Shown here: one piece after another, positions 18,039 through 26,006 of the stretch
Layout of the letters: every line of letters starts with the position of its first letter
How positions within the stretch are numbered: the stretch's first letter is position 1
DNA from: Sediminicola sp963974715
GTDB taxonomy: Bacteria; Bacteroidota; Bacteroidia; Flavobacteriales; Flavobacteriaceae
DNA: 64,000 nt
Reading direction: 5' to 3'
Assembly (NCBI GenBank): GCA_963974715.1
Contig: CAXBDK010000008.1
Location: 1-64,000 of the forward strand
The notes under the pieces: generated by a model
Database searches by the model: none
What the model was told of the DNA's origin: nothing
The model's input: only the letters and a program-made list of their open reading frames with translations
Position numbers and translations under genes: made by a program

Positions 18039-18122
18039 ATGGAAAGCATCAGGAAACAATCGGCACTCAAAAACGAAGTATCAAGGAGCAACATCTGGAA
18101 CGAAAAGAGACGTTTCCGTTGA
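18039..18122 (+). CDS. Short array ORF 3 of copy B, 27 aa, variant C-terminus
   Basis: ATG 18039-18041, TGA 18120-18122. Ends SRSNIWNEKRRFR. Identical over its whole length to 184-267 of copy A. Function unknown. Confidence 0.55.
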   Translation: MESIRKQSALKNEVSRSNIWNEKRRFR

Positions 18123-18147
18123 TCCGTCAACATCAAAATTTAATACA

Positions 18148-18276
18148 ATGAAAACAGTTACGGTCACCTCACAGTTTATATCAAGAAAAGAGCGGTTTAT
18201 GGAACGCCTGCAGCACAGCAAACGAATCCAATGGACCCACGACGGGGCACAGCTCCCCATGCCCATGGGATTATAG
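18148..18276 (+). CDS. Array-terminal small protein of copy B, 42 aa
   Basis: ATG 18148-18150, TAG 18274-18276. Begins MKTVTVTSQFISRKERF and ends LPMPMGL. Three residue differences from the 293-421 copy, with frame and length kept. It is unrelated in sequence to the 27 aa units except for its basic character and single Trp. Function unknown. Confidence 0.55.
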   Translation: MKTVTVTSQFISRKERFMERLQHSKRIQWTHDGAQLPMPMGL

Positions 18277-18392
18277 GCCCGTTCGGCGGTCCACCATCTA
18301 TGACCAGTTCACGGAAAGGATGGGAAAACAAAAATAGTTGGACACAATCGTTCGGGCATACTAAATCACACTTAGTGGGTAAAGAGCATAGG

Positions 18393-18414
18393 AAAGGCAT
18401 CCCGTGCTTTTTTG
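18393..18414 (+). terminator. Putative terminator of array copy B
   Basis: AAAGGCAT (18393-18400), loop CCC, GTGCTTTT (18404-18411) running into further Ts. It lies about 115 bp after the last array ORF and just before the convergent EamA stop codon. Confidence 0.45.
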
Positions 18415-18446
18415 CTTTTAGGGAGGCACATAGCACTAAAGTGCCA

Positions 18447-19388
18447 TTACAACTTGGACCTCTTGCCCATAAGACTTGAAAATCTTGAAAAAATGACCAG
18501 CTTTTTACTGGTATTGATAAAGTAGACCCCCGTTAAGAGGACCGCCGCCGCAACGAGCGACTGCACACTTACCCTTTCATCCAGGAAATACCATCCCAGT
18601 CCTATGGCTATTATGGGATTCACATAGGTGGAAGTGGCCACCTTTTCGGGGGACACCGTTTTGAGGAGGTAATTAAAGGAGGTAAAAGCGACGATACTTC
18701 CGAGCAGGATGAGCAAGACCATGGAAAGTTGTACAGAGGTGCTCCAACTGCCAGGGGCCGTCCATTCCTCCCCAAACACAAAACTGGCCATAATAAGGAG
18801 CAGTCCGGCGGTAAACATTTGATAGCCGGTATTCACAAAAAAATTCGGGGGAAGGTCCGCCTTTCCCACAAAAAGACTGCCATAGGCCCAGCTCAACAGG
18901 CAGAAAAAGATCATGACCATGCCCACAACGGAGTTTTCCTGACCGATCACCTGCTTTTGGCTCACCAAAAGGTAGATCCCGATCACGCCCAAGACGACCC
19001 CAATGACCGACATGGGCTGTATTTTTTTTCCCTGTAACACGCGCATCATCAACAATACCAACAAGGGCTGTGAGGAAATCTCCAAGGCCGCAAAGCCACT
19101 ATCCACATACTTAAGGGCCCATACCACTACCCCATTACCAAAACCAAGGAACAAAAAGCCTGCGATGACCGTGTTCACCAGCTGTTTTTTGGTAATCCGC
19201 AACGGGACGCCCATGATCTTGCAAAGAATGCCGATCAAGATGCCCGCCACCGTAAAACGGATGGACGCCAGCATAAAAGGGGGCAGTTCGGAAACCGCAA
19301 TTTTGTTCATTAGATAGGTGGAACCCCAGATGACGTAAATGGAAAAAAAGGCTAGGACGATCAAGGTGGTATTGGAGGACTTTCCCAT
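18447..19388 (-). CDS. EamA/DMT family transporter
   Basis: 313 aa from the ATG at 19388. An ATG seven codons upstream gives a poorer N-terminus. Ten predicted membrane helices form two EamA repeats (about 10-145 and 160-300). The first carries the typical YVIWGSTYLMNKIAV and PPFMLASIRF, the second VGKADLPPNFF and PEKVATSTYVNPIIAIGLGW. The drug/metabolite exporters of this family move amino acids or small metabolites out of the cell. The substrate is not predictable. It is transcribed convergently with array copy B. Confidence 0.92.
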   Translation of the reverse strand: MGKSSNTTLIVLAFFSIYVIWGSTYLMNKIAVSELPPFMLASIRFTVAGILIGILCKIMGVPLRITKKQLVNTVIAGFLFLGFGNGVVVWALKYVDSGFAALEISSQPLLVLLMMRVLQGKKIQPMSVIGVVLGVIGIYLLVSQKQVIGQENSVVGMVMIFFCLLSWAYGSLFVGKADLPPNFFVNTGYQMFTAGLLLIMASFVFGEEWTAPGSWSTSVQLSMVLLILLGSIVAFTSFNYLLKTVSPEKVATSTYVNPIIAIGLGWYFLDERVSVQSLVAAAVLLTGVYFINTSKKLVIFSRFSSLMGKRSKL

Positions 19389-19500
19389 GAAATGCGTGGT
19401 TAGGGGCAATAAGACCGCAAAAGTAAGTATAAACTTTAAGGTTCCATAGAAATGGTTTAAAGGGATGTAAAATAGTATATTTTTAATTATAGTCGTATTC

Positions 19501-19980
19501 GGTTATGATGTTGAAGCTCTCGACTTAACCGAACAAGCCGTAACCGGATAACAAAAGGTTACCTGAGTTATGTCTTGGCCATCGCCACTAGATTATGATG
19601 TTATGAATTCCCATTTGAACGACCAATCCGTAACTGCATAACGAGATAACAGCGTAACAAAGGTTACGGAGTTATGTCGCAGCGGAGCTGCTTGGTTATC
19701 AAGTTATGGATTCCGATTCAAGCGACCAATCCGTGACTTAATATCAAGATAACGGCATAACAAACAGTTAGGGAGATGTGTCGCGGCTCTCACCACTAGG
19801 TTATGATGTTATGAATTCCCATTTGAACTACCAATCCGTAACTGCATAACAAGATAACAGCATAACAAAAGGTTACTGGGTTATGTCGTGGCCATCGCCA
19901 CTAGGTTATAATGTTATGAGAATATTCGAAAATCCAACCGCCTTATAACCCCTTAACCATTTAACCGCATAACCATCTTA
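19501..19980. repeat. GTTAT/ATAAC-rich tandem repeats, about 105 bp unit, 4.5 copies
   Basis: Units begin at 19501, 19591, 19694, 19799 and 19904 with GGTTATGATGTTATG or a close variant. Each contains GACCAATCCGTAACTGCATAAC, then AAGATAACAGCATAAC, then GGGTTATGTCG and ends CGCCACTA. Units are 90-105 bp and 70-90% alike. Each unit has several GTTAT and ATAAC words in both orientations and can fold back on itself. The last unit decays into ATAACC words (TTATAACCCCTTAACC). No coding frame. A single related copy lies at 21740-21910. Confidence 0.88.
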
Positions 19981-20005
19981 CCGTATCAGAAAAAATCGGT
20001 TCCTA

Positions 20006-20956
20006 TCATTCTCCAGATCGGCCCTCAAGAAAGTCGTTTACCTCCAGCCAGTACATAAAGGCATCGAACCAACGGTTACTGGTACGATCGGGATTTCCGA
20101 GGCCGAAACCGTGGCCCCCGTTCTGGTAAAGATGAAACTCGACAGCTATGCCCGCTTTGTGCCAAGATTCGATCACACCAAAATGCCCCCTAAAAAGAAA
20201 ATCATCGGTGGCGATAACGTTGAACATGGGCGGGGCGTCCTTTGGCACCGCTACCGCATCCATTCCACCGTAGATGGGACCGATAAAGGCCAGGTCCATT
20301 GTTTTGGAGTTCAGGGTAACGTGCATGGTAAGGCCGGCCCCGGCCGAAAAACCGATCATGCCTATCCGGTCCGTATCCACACCCCACTCCCCTGCCCGTT
20401 TCAGGATCATGGCGTAGGCCGCCTCGGCATCCTCCAGTTGGTTGGACAGATCCATCCGTTGTGGGCGCGACGGTGCGATGCTTTGCGTGGTATCGGCAGC
20501 GGGTTCTGGAGCCGTTCTGGGGCGGTTCATCCAAGCGGTAAATTCGTCAAGGGGTTCCGGTGTGGGGAAGAGTCGGTATTTGAGTACAAAAGCGGCTATT
20601 CCCTGCTTAGCGAGCGCTTCTGCCACTTCCCAGCCCTCATTGCCCATGGAAAGCCATCTGAAACCCCCTCCCGGGGCCACAATAACGGCCGTACCGTTCG
20701 CTTTGCCGGGTTCCGGCAGGAATGGCGTAAGGGTTGCGGTAGTAATGTTACGGGCCATCGGGTCTCCCCACTGCTTAAACCAGGTTTCTTTTGCCGGCTG
20801 TTCATCCACCCCGCCGGTGCCGAGGGGAATGGCGGCGACTTCGGACGGGGCGTCCAATGGATAAATGGTCCCGTCTTGGGCCCTGGTGGAAGCGGCATAA
20901 AAAAGCAAGAAACCCAAAGCGGACGATTTGGCCAGATTTTTATAGCGGTTTATCAT
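20006..20956 (-). CDS. Exported alpha/beta hydrolase (acetylesterase-like)
   Basis: 316 aa. Signal peptide to about residue 27. Oxyanion-hole motif APGGGF (about 93), nucleophile elbow GFSAG (about 200), and a C-terminal acid/His pair in ATDDFLF (about 250) and GGHGF (about 285) define a serine hydrolase of the BD-FAE/acetyl-esterase type. It likely removes acyl groups from sugars or other esters in the periplasm. It is isolated between two repeat-rich intergenic regions and shows no operon partner. Confidence 0.88.
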   Translation of the reverse strand: MINRYKNLAKSSALGFLLFYAASTRAQDGTIYPLDAPSEVAAIPLGTGGVDEQPAKETWFKQWGDPMARNITTATLTPFLPEPGKANGTAVIVAPGGGFRWLSMGNEGWEVAEALAKQGIAAFVLKYRLFPTPEPLDEFTAWMNRPRTAPEPAADTTQSIAPSRPQRMDLSNQLEDAEAAYAMILKRAGEWGVDTDRIGMIGFSAGAGLTMHVTLNSKTMDLAFIGPIYGGMDAVAVPKDAPPMFNVIATDDFLFRGHFGVIESWHKAGIAVEFHLYQNGGHGFGLGNPDRTSNRWFDAFMYWLEVNDFLEGRSGE

Positions 20957-21282
20957 AATTGGTCGATTATAAAAGGTTCGTATTACACTATAATAAATTT
21001 TTAAAATATTCCGTGATGGTTAAAGATAGCGAAAATGGCGGATATTCAAGTACTTATAATTCCGCCATTGTTTTAAGTATTCGTTCCGTTTTCTGCACTT
21101 TTATCCGTCCGATTGAACTGTGGATTCCACATAAAAGTCGGTCGCACACCCAGTGATGACCAAATCGTCCACTTAGTTAAATGGGCTTTTCCGTTTTTCA
21201 TATGTTAAAAGTGAAGAAGGCTGGGATGAAATACGGTCACTCCTTTAGAGTAACGGATCCGTCCTCTATTGGATCCCTTTTT
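20957..21282. other. Gene-free region with one hairpin
   Basis: 326 bp. AATGGCGGA (21034-21042) and TCCGCCATT (21061-21069) form a perfect 9 bp stem around an 18 nt loop. No gene is supported. The hairpin may terminate the DUF1801 transcript or belong to the esterase leader. Confidence 0.45.
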
Positions 21283-21657
21283 TCAATAGTACCATTTAGC
21301 ACCGTTTTCCTCAACCTCCTTTTTTCTGTGTTCGGCAATCCTGCGGATAAGATTTTCAGGCAAAGGGTATTGATATACAAATTGGATCGAATCTTTTTTG
21401 GTCGGGTATTGTGCAAGTTCCTTTTCAAAGGGTTTTAAGGCCGGACCGGTAGGAACAAAGCTCAAATGGGATGTATGGGCGGAATAGGCAAAAAGTATGG
21501 TGTCCGATTCGAATACCGGCTTTCCCCATTTTAAACCCTCTTTTGCATCAGGGGCCACCTTTTTTAAAATGGAACGCAATTCTTTTATTTTTGCCTGGGC
21601 AATTTCAGGTAATTGTTCCACATATTCCGCTACGGTCCTAGGTTTCTTTTTTTCCAT
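21283..21657 (-). CDS. DUF1801 family (YdhG-like) protein
   Basis: 124 aa, full length for the family. Starts with TVAEYVEQLPEIAQAKIKELRSIL-like helices and has the characteristic EGLKWGKPVFE block (about 40-50), then HLSFVPTGPALKPFEKEL and a basic C-terminal helix. Some members act as iron-chaperone-like proteins, but the role here is not known. It is a single gene on the minus strand. Confidence 0.85.
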   Translation of the reverse strand: MEKKKPRTVAEYVEQLPEIAQAKIKELRSILKKVAPDAKEGLKWGKPVFESDTILFAYSAHTSHLSFVPTGPALKPFEKELAQYPTKKDSIQFVYQYPLPENLIRRIAEHRKKEVEENGAKWYY

Positions 21658-21739
21658 ATCACGTGGTTTGTTTGGTTTTTGCTGACATATATAAGCACAG
21701 CTAATTCTAAGATACTAAACTACACCTAAAGAGTGCCAT

Positions 21740-21910
21740 AACAGAAAGCTTACGCGGTTATATCGGTGCTATCGCCGCTAGGTTATAAGGTAATGAATTT
21801 CTATTTGACCGACCAATCCGTAAATGGATAACAAGATAACTTTTAACCGCATAACTATATAACCCCATAACCCTCTAACCGTATAACGCCATAACCGTTT
21901 AACCACATAA
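21740..21910. repeat. Single copy of the GTTAT/ATAAC repeat
   Basis: Contains GGTTATATCGGTGCTATCGCCGCTA, GGTTATAAGGTAATGAATTTC and GACCAATCCGTAAATGGATAAC in the same order as the units at 19501-19980. It then runs into a series of ATAACC words up to the DUF2207 stop codon. Same family, about 2 kb away. Confidence 0.8.
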
Positions 21911-21922
21911 CCACATCACAGA

Positions 21923-23614
21923 TCACCAACTTCCGCCACCTCCACCACCAAAGCCCCCGCCCGAGGATCCACCGCCGGAGGAACCACTGCTGCTGGGCGT
22001 GCTTACCATATTGGTCTGCGCCCCCGCCATGGAACTGGAAAAGGATTTGGAGAAATGGTGCATGCCAATGACCTGGGCTGAGGTGGATGAATACCAGCCG
22101 GGCGGCTGCATATCCAGTCCGTCGAATTTTTCGGCCCATTGTTTAAAGAGCCCGAACGCCAGCGCATAGCCCATGGTACTTTCAAAATAATGGGGGTCGT
22201 CCACGATCAGCATCCGTAACTTGGATACCTCCGCCACCTTGATAAACTGTCGGAACCCCTTTAGTTCCGATAACATCCTATTGCCCAGTGCGTTCTTTTT
22301 GACCATATAAAAATTGAAGGCCAACAGGGCCAAACAGGTCAGTATAATGCTTATAGCCGCCAAGATGCCCCAAAATTGCAGTCCTACCCATCCCAACACG
22401 AACATGGCGGCGGCCAGCGAAAGATATACCGTCTTCTGCACCTTGCTGGAACGGGGCTCGTAATACGGCTGGGCCGCTTTTTTAAGATGGCTACGGGCCG
22501 AGGCCATGGTGGTGTGGAAACGGTCCTTAAGACTGCTTACCAATACGGAATCGGGTGTATCGCCATGTCCGTCGAACAGCCCGTCGAAAAGCGCCCGTTC
22601 GTAATCGGGCGCATCCGCGGGGAGGTCGGCCAACTTGGTCAATCGAGTGTCCTTTTTCCCGAAAAGCCCTTCCTTTTCCAGATCTTGGATGGAAATAAGT
22701 CCCCGGGTGCCCCAATGGGGCAAGAGCGAGATCAGGTCCGAAGTGTCCTCCCGATCATTGATCAAAAACCCGGCCATGGCGGGATCTATGTTGGAGGGCG
22801 GAAAATAAGTAGTCGTAGCAATGACCTTGGCATCCTTGCCGTACTGCCACCATACCCGTAGAAAAACACCGATCAGGCCCCCTACAATAAAGAGCCACCC
22901 GTATCGGTCCCAAAAGGGCCACAACGGTTTTATTTCCTTGACCGAACCCACCGGCAGATCGATGAGTACGGTGACGCTCTCCCCCGGAAAGGACCTAAAG
23001 GAGGCAATGCTCTTCCCGCTTACGGTGCCAGGGGAAAACCGAAGGTTGAAGTCGGCACTTTCCGCTCCCGTCCCGCTTTCGCCCGAATAGACGAAGCAAT
23101 TTTCGGCGTTCAGTGTCACCCCGTTGGGGGCATGAACGGTAAAGTGGATGGCATGGAAGATGGCCTCCCATCCATCGGGTTTGATGTTCCAATAAAAACG
23201 GGTCCGATCTTCCTGAAAAAGAAAGGCATTGTGGACCTCGTACCGGATCTCGTACCGCTGTGGACCGATAAGGGTGATGTCCTTGTCCCCAATCTTTATT
23301 TCCAGATCGTCGTTTATACGTTGGACAAAAGCAAAGGGGGCATCGAATTTATGGTCGGGGACCTGTATGTTTTTGATCTTTATTTTCCTTTTGCCCAGAT
23401 TGCCTAAGGAATCCTGTAGATCGTATTGGGTCCGGATGGTCCGAAAGATACCGTGTTTGGGGGCCTCAAAGGTAAGGTCGTACATTTCCACCACCTCAAA
23501 ATGCCCCTCCTCCCTGATATGGATGTCGACCGTATAGTTGTTGACGGTAAAGTCCTGTCCGCATCCCAAAGCGGACAGCAGCATAAAAAAGGCAACGGAA
23601 AGCAGGTTTTTCAT
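21923..23614 (-). CDS. DUF2207 membrane protein
   Basis: 563 aa. Signal peptide (1-20), an N-terminal beta-rich extracytoplasmic domain (about 25-230, YEIRYEVHNAFLF), one helix near 236-256, two helices near 405-450, and a C-terminal tail of Ser/Gly ending GGGFGGGGGGSW, a hallmark of DUF2207 (YciQ-like). It overlaps the LemA gene by 4 bp (ATGA), a typical LemA-DUF2207 operon. The pair is thought to act at the cell envelope. Biochemical role unknown. Confidence 0.9.
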   Translation of the reverse strand: MKNLLSVAFFMLLSALGCGQDFTVNNYTVDIHIREEGHFEVVEMYDLTFEAPKHGIFRTIRTQYDLQDSLGNLGKRKIKIKNIQVPDHKFDAPFAFVQRINDDLEIKIGDKDITLIGPQRYEIRYEVHNAFLFQEDRTRFYWNIKPDGWEAIFHAIHFTVHAPNGVTLNAENCFVYSGESGTGAESADFNLRFSPGTVSGKSIASFRSFPGESVTVLIDLPVGSVKEIKPLWPFWDRYGWLFIVGGLIGVFLRVWWQYGKDAKVIATTTYFPPSNIDPAMAGFLINDREDTSDLISLLPHWGTRGLISIQDLEKEGLFGKKDTRLTKLADLPADAPDYERALFDGLFDGHGDTPDSVLVSSLKDRFHTTMASARSHLKKAAQPYYEPRSSKVQKTVYLSLAAAMFVLGWVGLQFWGILAAISIILTCLALLAFNFYMVKKNALGNRMLSELKGFRQFIKVAEVSKLRMLIVDDPHYFESTMGYALAFGLFKQWAEKFDGLDMQPPGWYSSTSAQVIGMHHFSKSFSSSMAGAQTNMVSTPSSSGSSGGGSSGGGFGGGGGGSW

Positions 23615-24174
23615 GAGGAAAAATCCACTTTTACATTGGACCGGGCAATGTCGTCCGTTTCGAAAAAATTAAAGTGTTCGTAGCGGAACATACTGGCAAA
23701 GAGCGCTCCCGGAACACTCTCCCCATAGGTATTGTTTTCCCGAACGGTACCGTTGTAATAACGCCGGCTCCGTTCCAAGTTTTCCTCGATCGTGTTCAAT
23801 TTTTCCTGAAGGTCCAGAAAATTGGTATTGGCCCGTAGTTCCGGATAGGCCTCCCCAAGGGCAAAGATGCCCCGCAGTCCCTGTTGCAGGCGGTTTTCGG
23901 CATCGATCTTGCCGTTGATATCGGTGGAAGGGACTTCCATTGCTGCATTTCGGGCCTGGATCACCGCTTCCAAGGTGCCCTTTTCATGTTGGGCATAGCC
24001 CTTTACCGTTTCCACCAGATTGGGGATAAGGTCATAACGGCGTTTTAGGGCCACGTCTATATTGCTCCACGCATCCTTCACCATGTTTTTGTTCTTGACG
24101 AAACGGTTAAAGATGCCGATTATAAAAATCGCTAAAAACAGCAGTATACCTGCAAAGATCAAAAGAGCTATCAT
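23611..24174 (-). CDS. lemA: LemA family protein
   Basis: 187 aa, normal length. One N-terminal membrane helix (about 3-22) followed by a long four-helix bundle with the conserved NMVKDAWSNIDVALKRRYDL and LIPNLVETVKGYA, NFLDLQEKLN and RRYYNGTVRENN motifs. First gene of a two-gene operon with the DUF2207 protein. LemA proteins expose the helical bundle outside the inner membrane. Function unresolved. Confidence 0.95.
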   Translation of the reverse strand: MIALLIFAGILLFLAIFIIGIFNRFVKNKNMVKDAWSNIDVALKRRYDLIPNLVETVKGYAQHEKGTLEAVIQARNAAMEVPSTDINGKIDAENRLQQGLRGIFALGEAYPELRANTNFLDLQEKLNTIEENLERSRRYYNGTVRENNTYGESVPGALFASMFRYEHFNFFETDDIARSNVKVDFSS

Positions 24175-24502
24175 TTTGGTTCAAATAAGATCGTTCGGTA
24201 CTAAAATAATGTTTTTACCGACCGATTTGGCGATAATTGGATTTTTTGTACACTTCGCCGCATTATGGCCACCATTGGCAGCGGATCGAGGATAAACCGT
24301 AATTGGCTAAAGCGAAAAACCGCCCTGCCACCCTAGTGTAGACACGGCAGATTTAGAACCAAAAAATTAGGTTGATCGGACGTCAACAACCACGGAAATA
24401 AAATTTTGACACATCCCGATAAGATGGGACGGAGCATCATAACCCCCATAAGCTAGGTGAAAAGGACAGTACCAGTCCAGCAATATGATAATTTTCAACT
24501 GT
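24175..24502. other. Gene-free region
   Basis: 328 bp upstream of lemA and downstream of the lipoprotein gene. No gene, repeat or strong hairpin seen. It should contain the lemA promoter on the minus strand. Confidence 0.5.
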
Positions 24503-25414
24503 TTACTGATCTAGCAGACTCTTTAAGGCCTTTGCAATATCCGACTCCTTATCCCGGAATCCCGAAGCTTTTTCCGCTATCCGTTGGCCATAATCGTCCA
24601 CTTCCGTCACCATGATCTCCAGCGTAAAATTGCCATATCCCACAGGTACGTCCCCATCGGAGAGCGACACGGGAATCGGGGGGAAATAATCGGGATGGGA
24701 AGCCAAAAGGTCTTTGATGTTGTTGGCGGTATCCCCAGTGGCATAGTCCTTTTTCAATTGTACCCCTTTAAAGAGGTACGACATTTCCGCCAAGGTCTTT
24801 TGTTGGAATTTTCGGCTGCCCTCCAGCCAAGAAGCGTTCCATCTCAGGTCCACCATTAAATCAACGTTCCCGTCCCCTTTCCTCAATTTGGCCTTGGTAC
24901 GGTCCACCCGAAGAAAAATCGGTTCCAGGAACAACAACTGTCCCCCCAGATCCTTTCTAAAAGCGAATTCGAGCTCCACTACCGAAGAGGTGGAATCCCC
25001 TTTTTTATGGGCAGCCAGCCGTTGTAGGTGCACGCCCCCATAACGCAAGACACCGGTCGGTTCGCCCGGTCCGTTTTTGGCCACCTTGGAAACATCGTTT
25101 TTTTCATTGGCGCCAAGGTAAAAATTGTCCCCCACAATTTTGGCGCTATAGGAAGCCGTGTATTTAAGGCTCTCCTTCTCCAGGGCGGTGCCGATCTGGG
25201 CAATGCCGATATCGATCGCATTGGGGACAATGGCCGCCAACCCGCCCAGGATGATGGACCCAAAGGGCCGTACGCCCGAATTGGGATCTTCTATGGTATC
25301 AATGGCAGGTATCATATGGAACACAACCTTTTCCTCCTTGTTATACAAAGAATTTTTACTGCCGGCACATCCAAGCAGGCACAATACCAAGAGGGGACCA
25401 AGAATCCTTTTCAT
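24503..25414 (-). CDS. Hypothetical lipoprotein
   Basis: 303 aa. Lipobox LLGC with the lipidated Cys at residue 16. The body has a possible hydrophobic stretch near 50-70 (GSIILGGLAAIVPNAI) and beta-rich segments (VVELEFAFRKDLGGQLLFLEPIFLRVD-like region). I recognise no domain. No operon partner is obvious. It is probably an envelope protein. Confidence 0.75.
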   Translation of the reverse strand: MKRILGPLLVLCLLGCAGSKNSLYNKEEKVVFHMIPAIDTIEDPNSGVRPFGSIILGGLAAIVPNAIDIGIAQIGTALEKESLKYTASYSAKIVGDNFYLGANEKNDVSKVAKNGPGEPTGVLRYGGVHLQRLAAHKKGDSTSSVVELEFAFRKDLGGQLLFLEPIFLRVDRTKAKLRKGDGNVDLMVDLRWNASWLEGSRKFQQKTLAEMSYLFKGVQLKKDYATGDTANNIKDLLASHPDYFPPIPVSLSDGDVPVGYGNFTLEIMVTEVDDYGQRIAEKASGFRDKESDIAKALKSLLDQ

Positions 25415-25545
25415 ATAGGTTGGGGTTTAAAGGGGATTCCCTAAATATAGAAAAAATGCCAGCGGAATCGGATGGCAAAACCTTAAAATTTATATGGTTT
25501 TTTCCGTCCCAAGTGCATGTCCCCCACTGTTTTCCTTCGTTACCC

Positions 25546-25890
25546 TTAGACCTTTTCCCGTTCCATCTGTTTTTCTCCCCACTCCTTCAGGTAAGTGATA
25601 AAAGGGATGAGTTCCTGTCCAATTTCCGTCAAAGAGTATTCCACTTTGGGAGGCACCTCATGGTAGACCTTTCGGTGGATCAACTTGTCCGTTTCCAGTT
25701 CCCGTAAGGTTTGGGTCAGCATTTTGGTGGTGATATCCGGCATGGTCCTTCCCAGTTCCCCATATCGCAAAATGGCATGTTCGTGCAAGTACCATAGGAT
25801 ACGGCCCTTATACTTTCCACCGATACGCCTAAACGCATAATCGACGGAGCAGGTAGGGGAATCGGAACATTCTATATTTTTCTTTTTCAT
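25546..25890 (-). CDS. HxlR family transcriptional regulator
   Basis: 114 aa winged-helix protein. It has the HxlR pattern: an N-terminal Cys-rich segment (CSDSPTCSVDYA), IGGKYKGRILWYL, then FGELGRTMPDITTKMLTQTLREL-like recognition helix and the wing VPPKVEYSLTEIGQEL. HxlR proteins often sense electrophiles or redox state through the N-terminal Cys. It is divergent from the SDR gene, with a palindrome over the SDR promoter, so it most likely represses that gene. Confidence 0.92.
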   Translation of the reverse strand: MKKKNIECSDSPTCSVDYAFRRIGGKYKGRILWYLHEHAILRYGELGRTMPDITTKMLTQTLRELETDKLIHRKVYHEVPPKVEYSLTEIGQELIPFITYLKEWGEKQMEREKV

Positions 25891-25942
25891 ATAACTTATT
25901 GATAATCAACAATACATTCTTTTAGGTAACTAAGATACAAAA

Positions 25943-25983
25943 AAGTACATACTTGACATTAGGTTATATATGGAATAGCTTTG
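25943..25983 (+). promoter_or_regulatory. SDR promoter with overlapping operator-like palindrome
   Basis: TTG at 25953-25955 and TAGCTTTG at 25976-25983 are separated by 20 bp and match the Flavobacterium promoter consensus exactly. The palindrome AAGTA-CA-TACTT (25943-25954) overlaps the TTG element, a suitable site for a dimeric repressor such as the divergent HxlR protein. The SDR ATG is 24 bp downstream. Confidence 0.6.
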
Positions 25984-26006
25984 TGGCATATTCAAAAGAA
26001 AGAAAT

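Larger units (their letters stand above)
17817..18414 (+). repeat. Direct-repeat copy B: complete short-ORF array plus tail
   Basis: Second copy of the block at 1-657, same orientation, complete at its 5' end. Three 27-codon ORFs start at 17817, 17928 and 18039, an exact 111 bp period, followed by the 42-codon ORF at 18148 and the terminator-like tail. Stop-to-start spacers are 27, 27 and 25 bp and nearly identical, each ending AACATC or ATACA before the ATG. Confidence 0.92.

Noticed and set aside
18300..18479. 59-codon plus-strand ORF in the tail of array copy B
   Set aside because: The equivalent frame in copy A is broken by a one-base change and a duplication, so no coding constraint is visible.
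19501..19980. CRISPR array
   Set aside because: Whole units of 90-105 bp repeat with no short constant repeat and unique spacers, and there are no cas genes.
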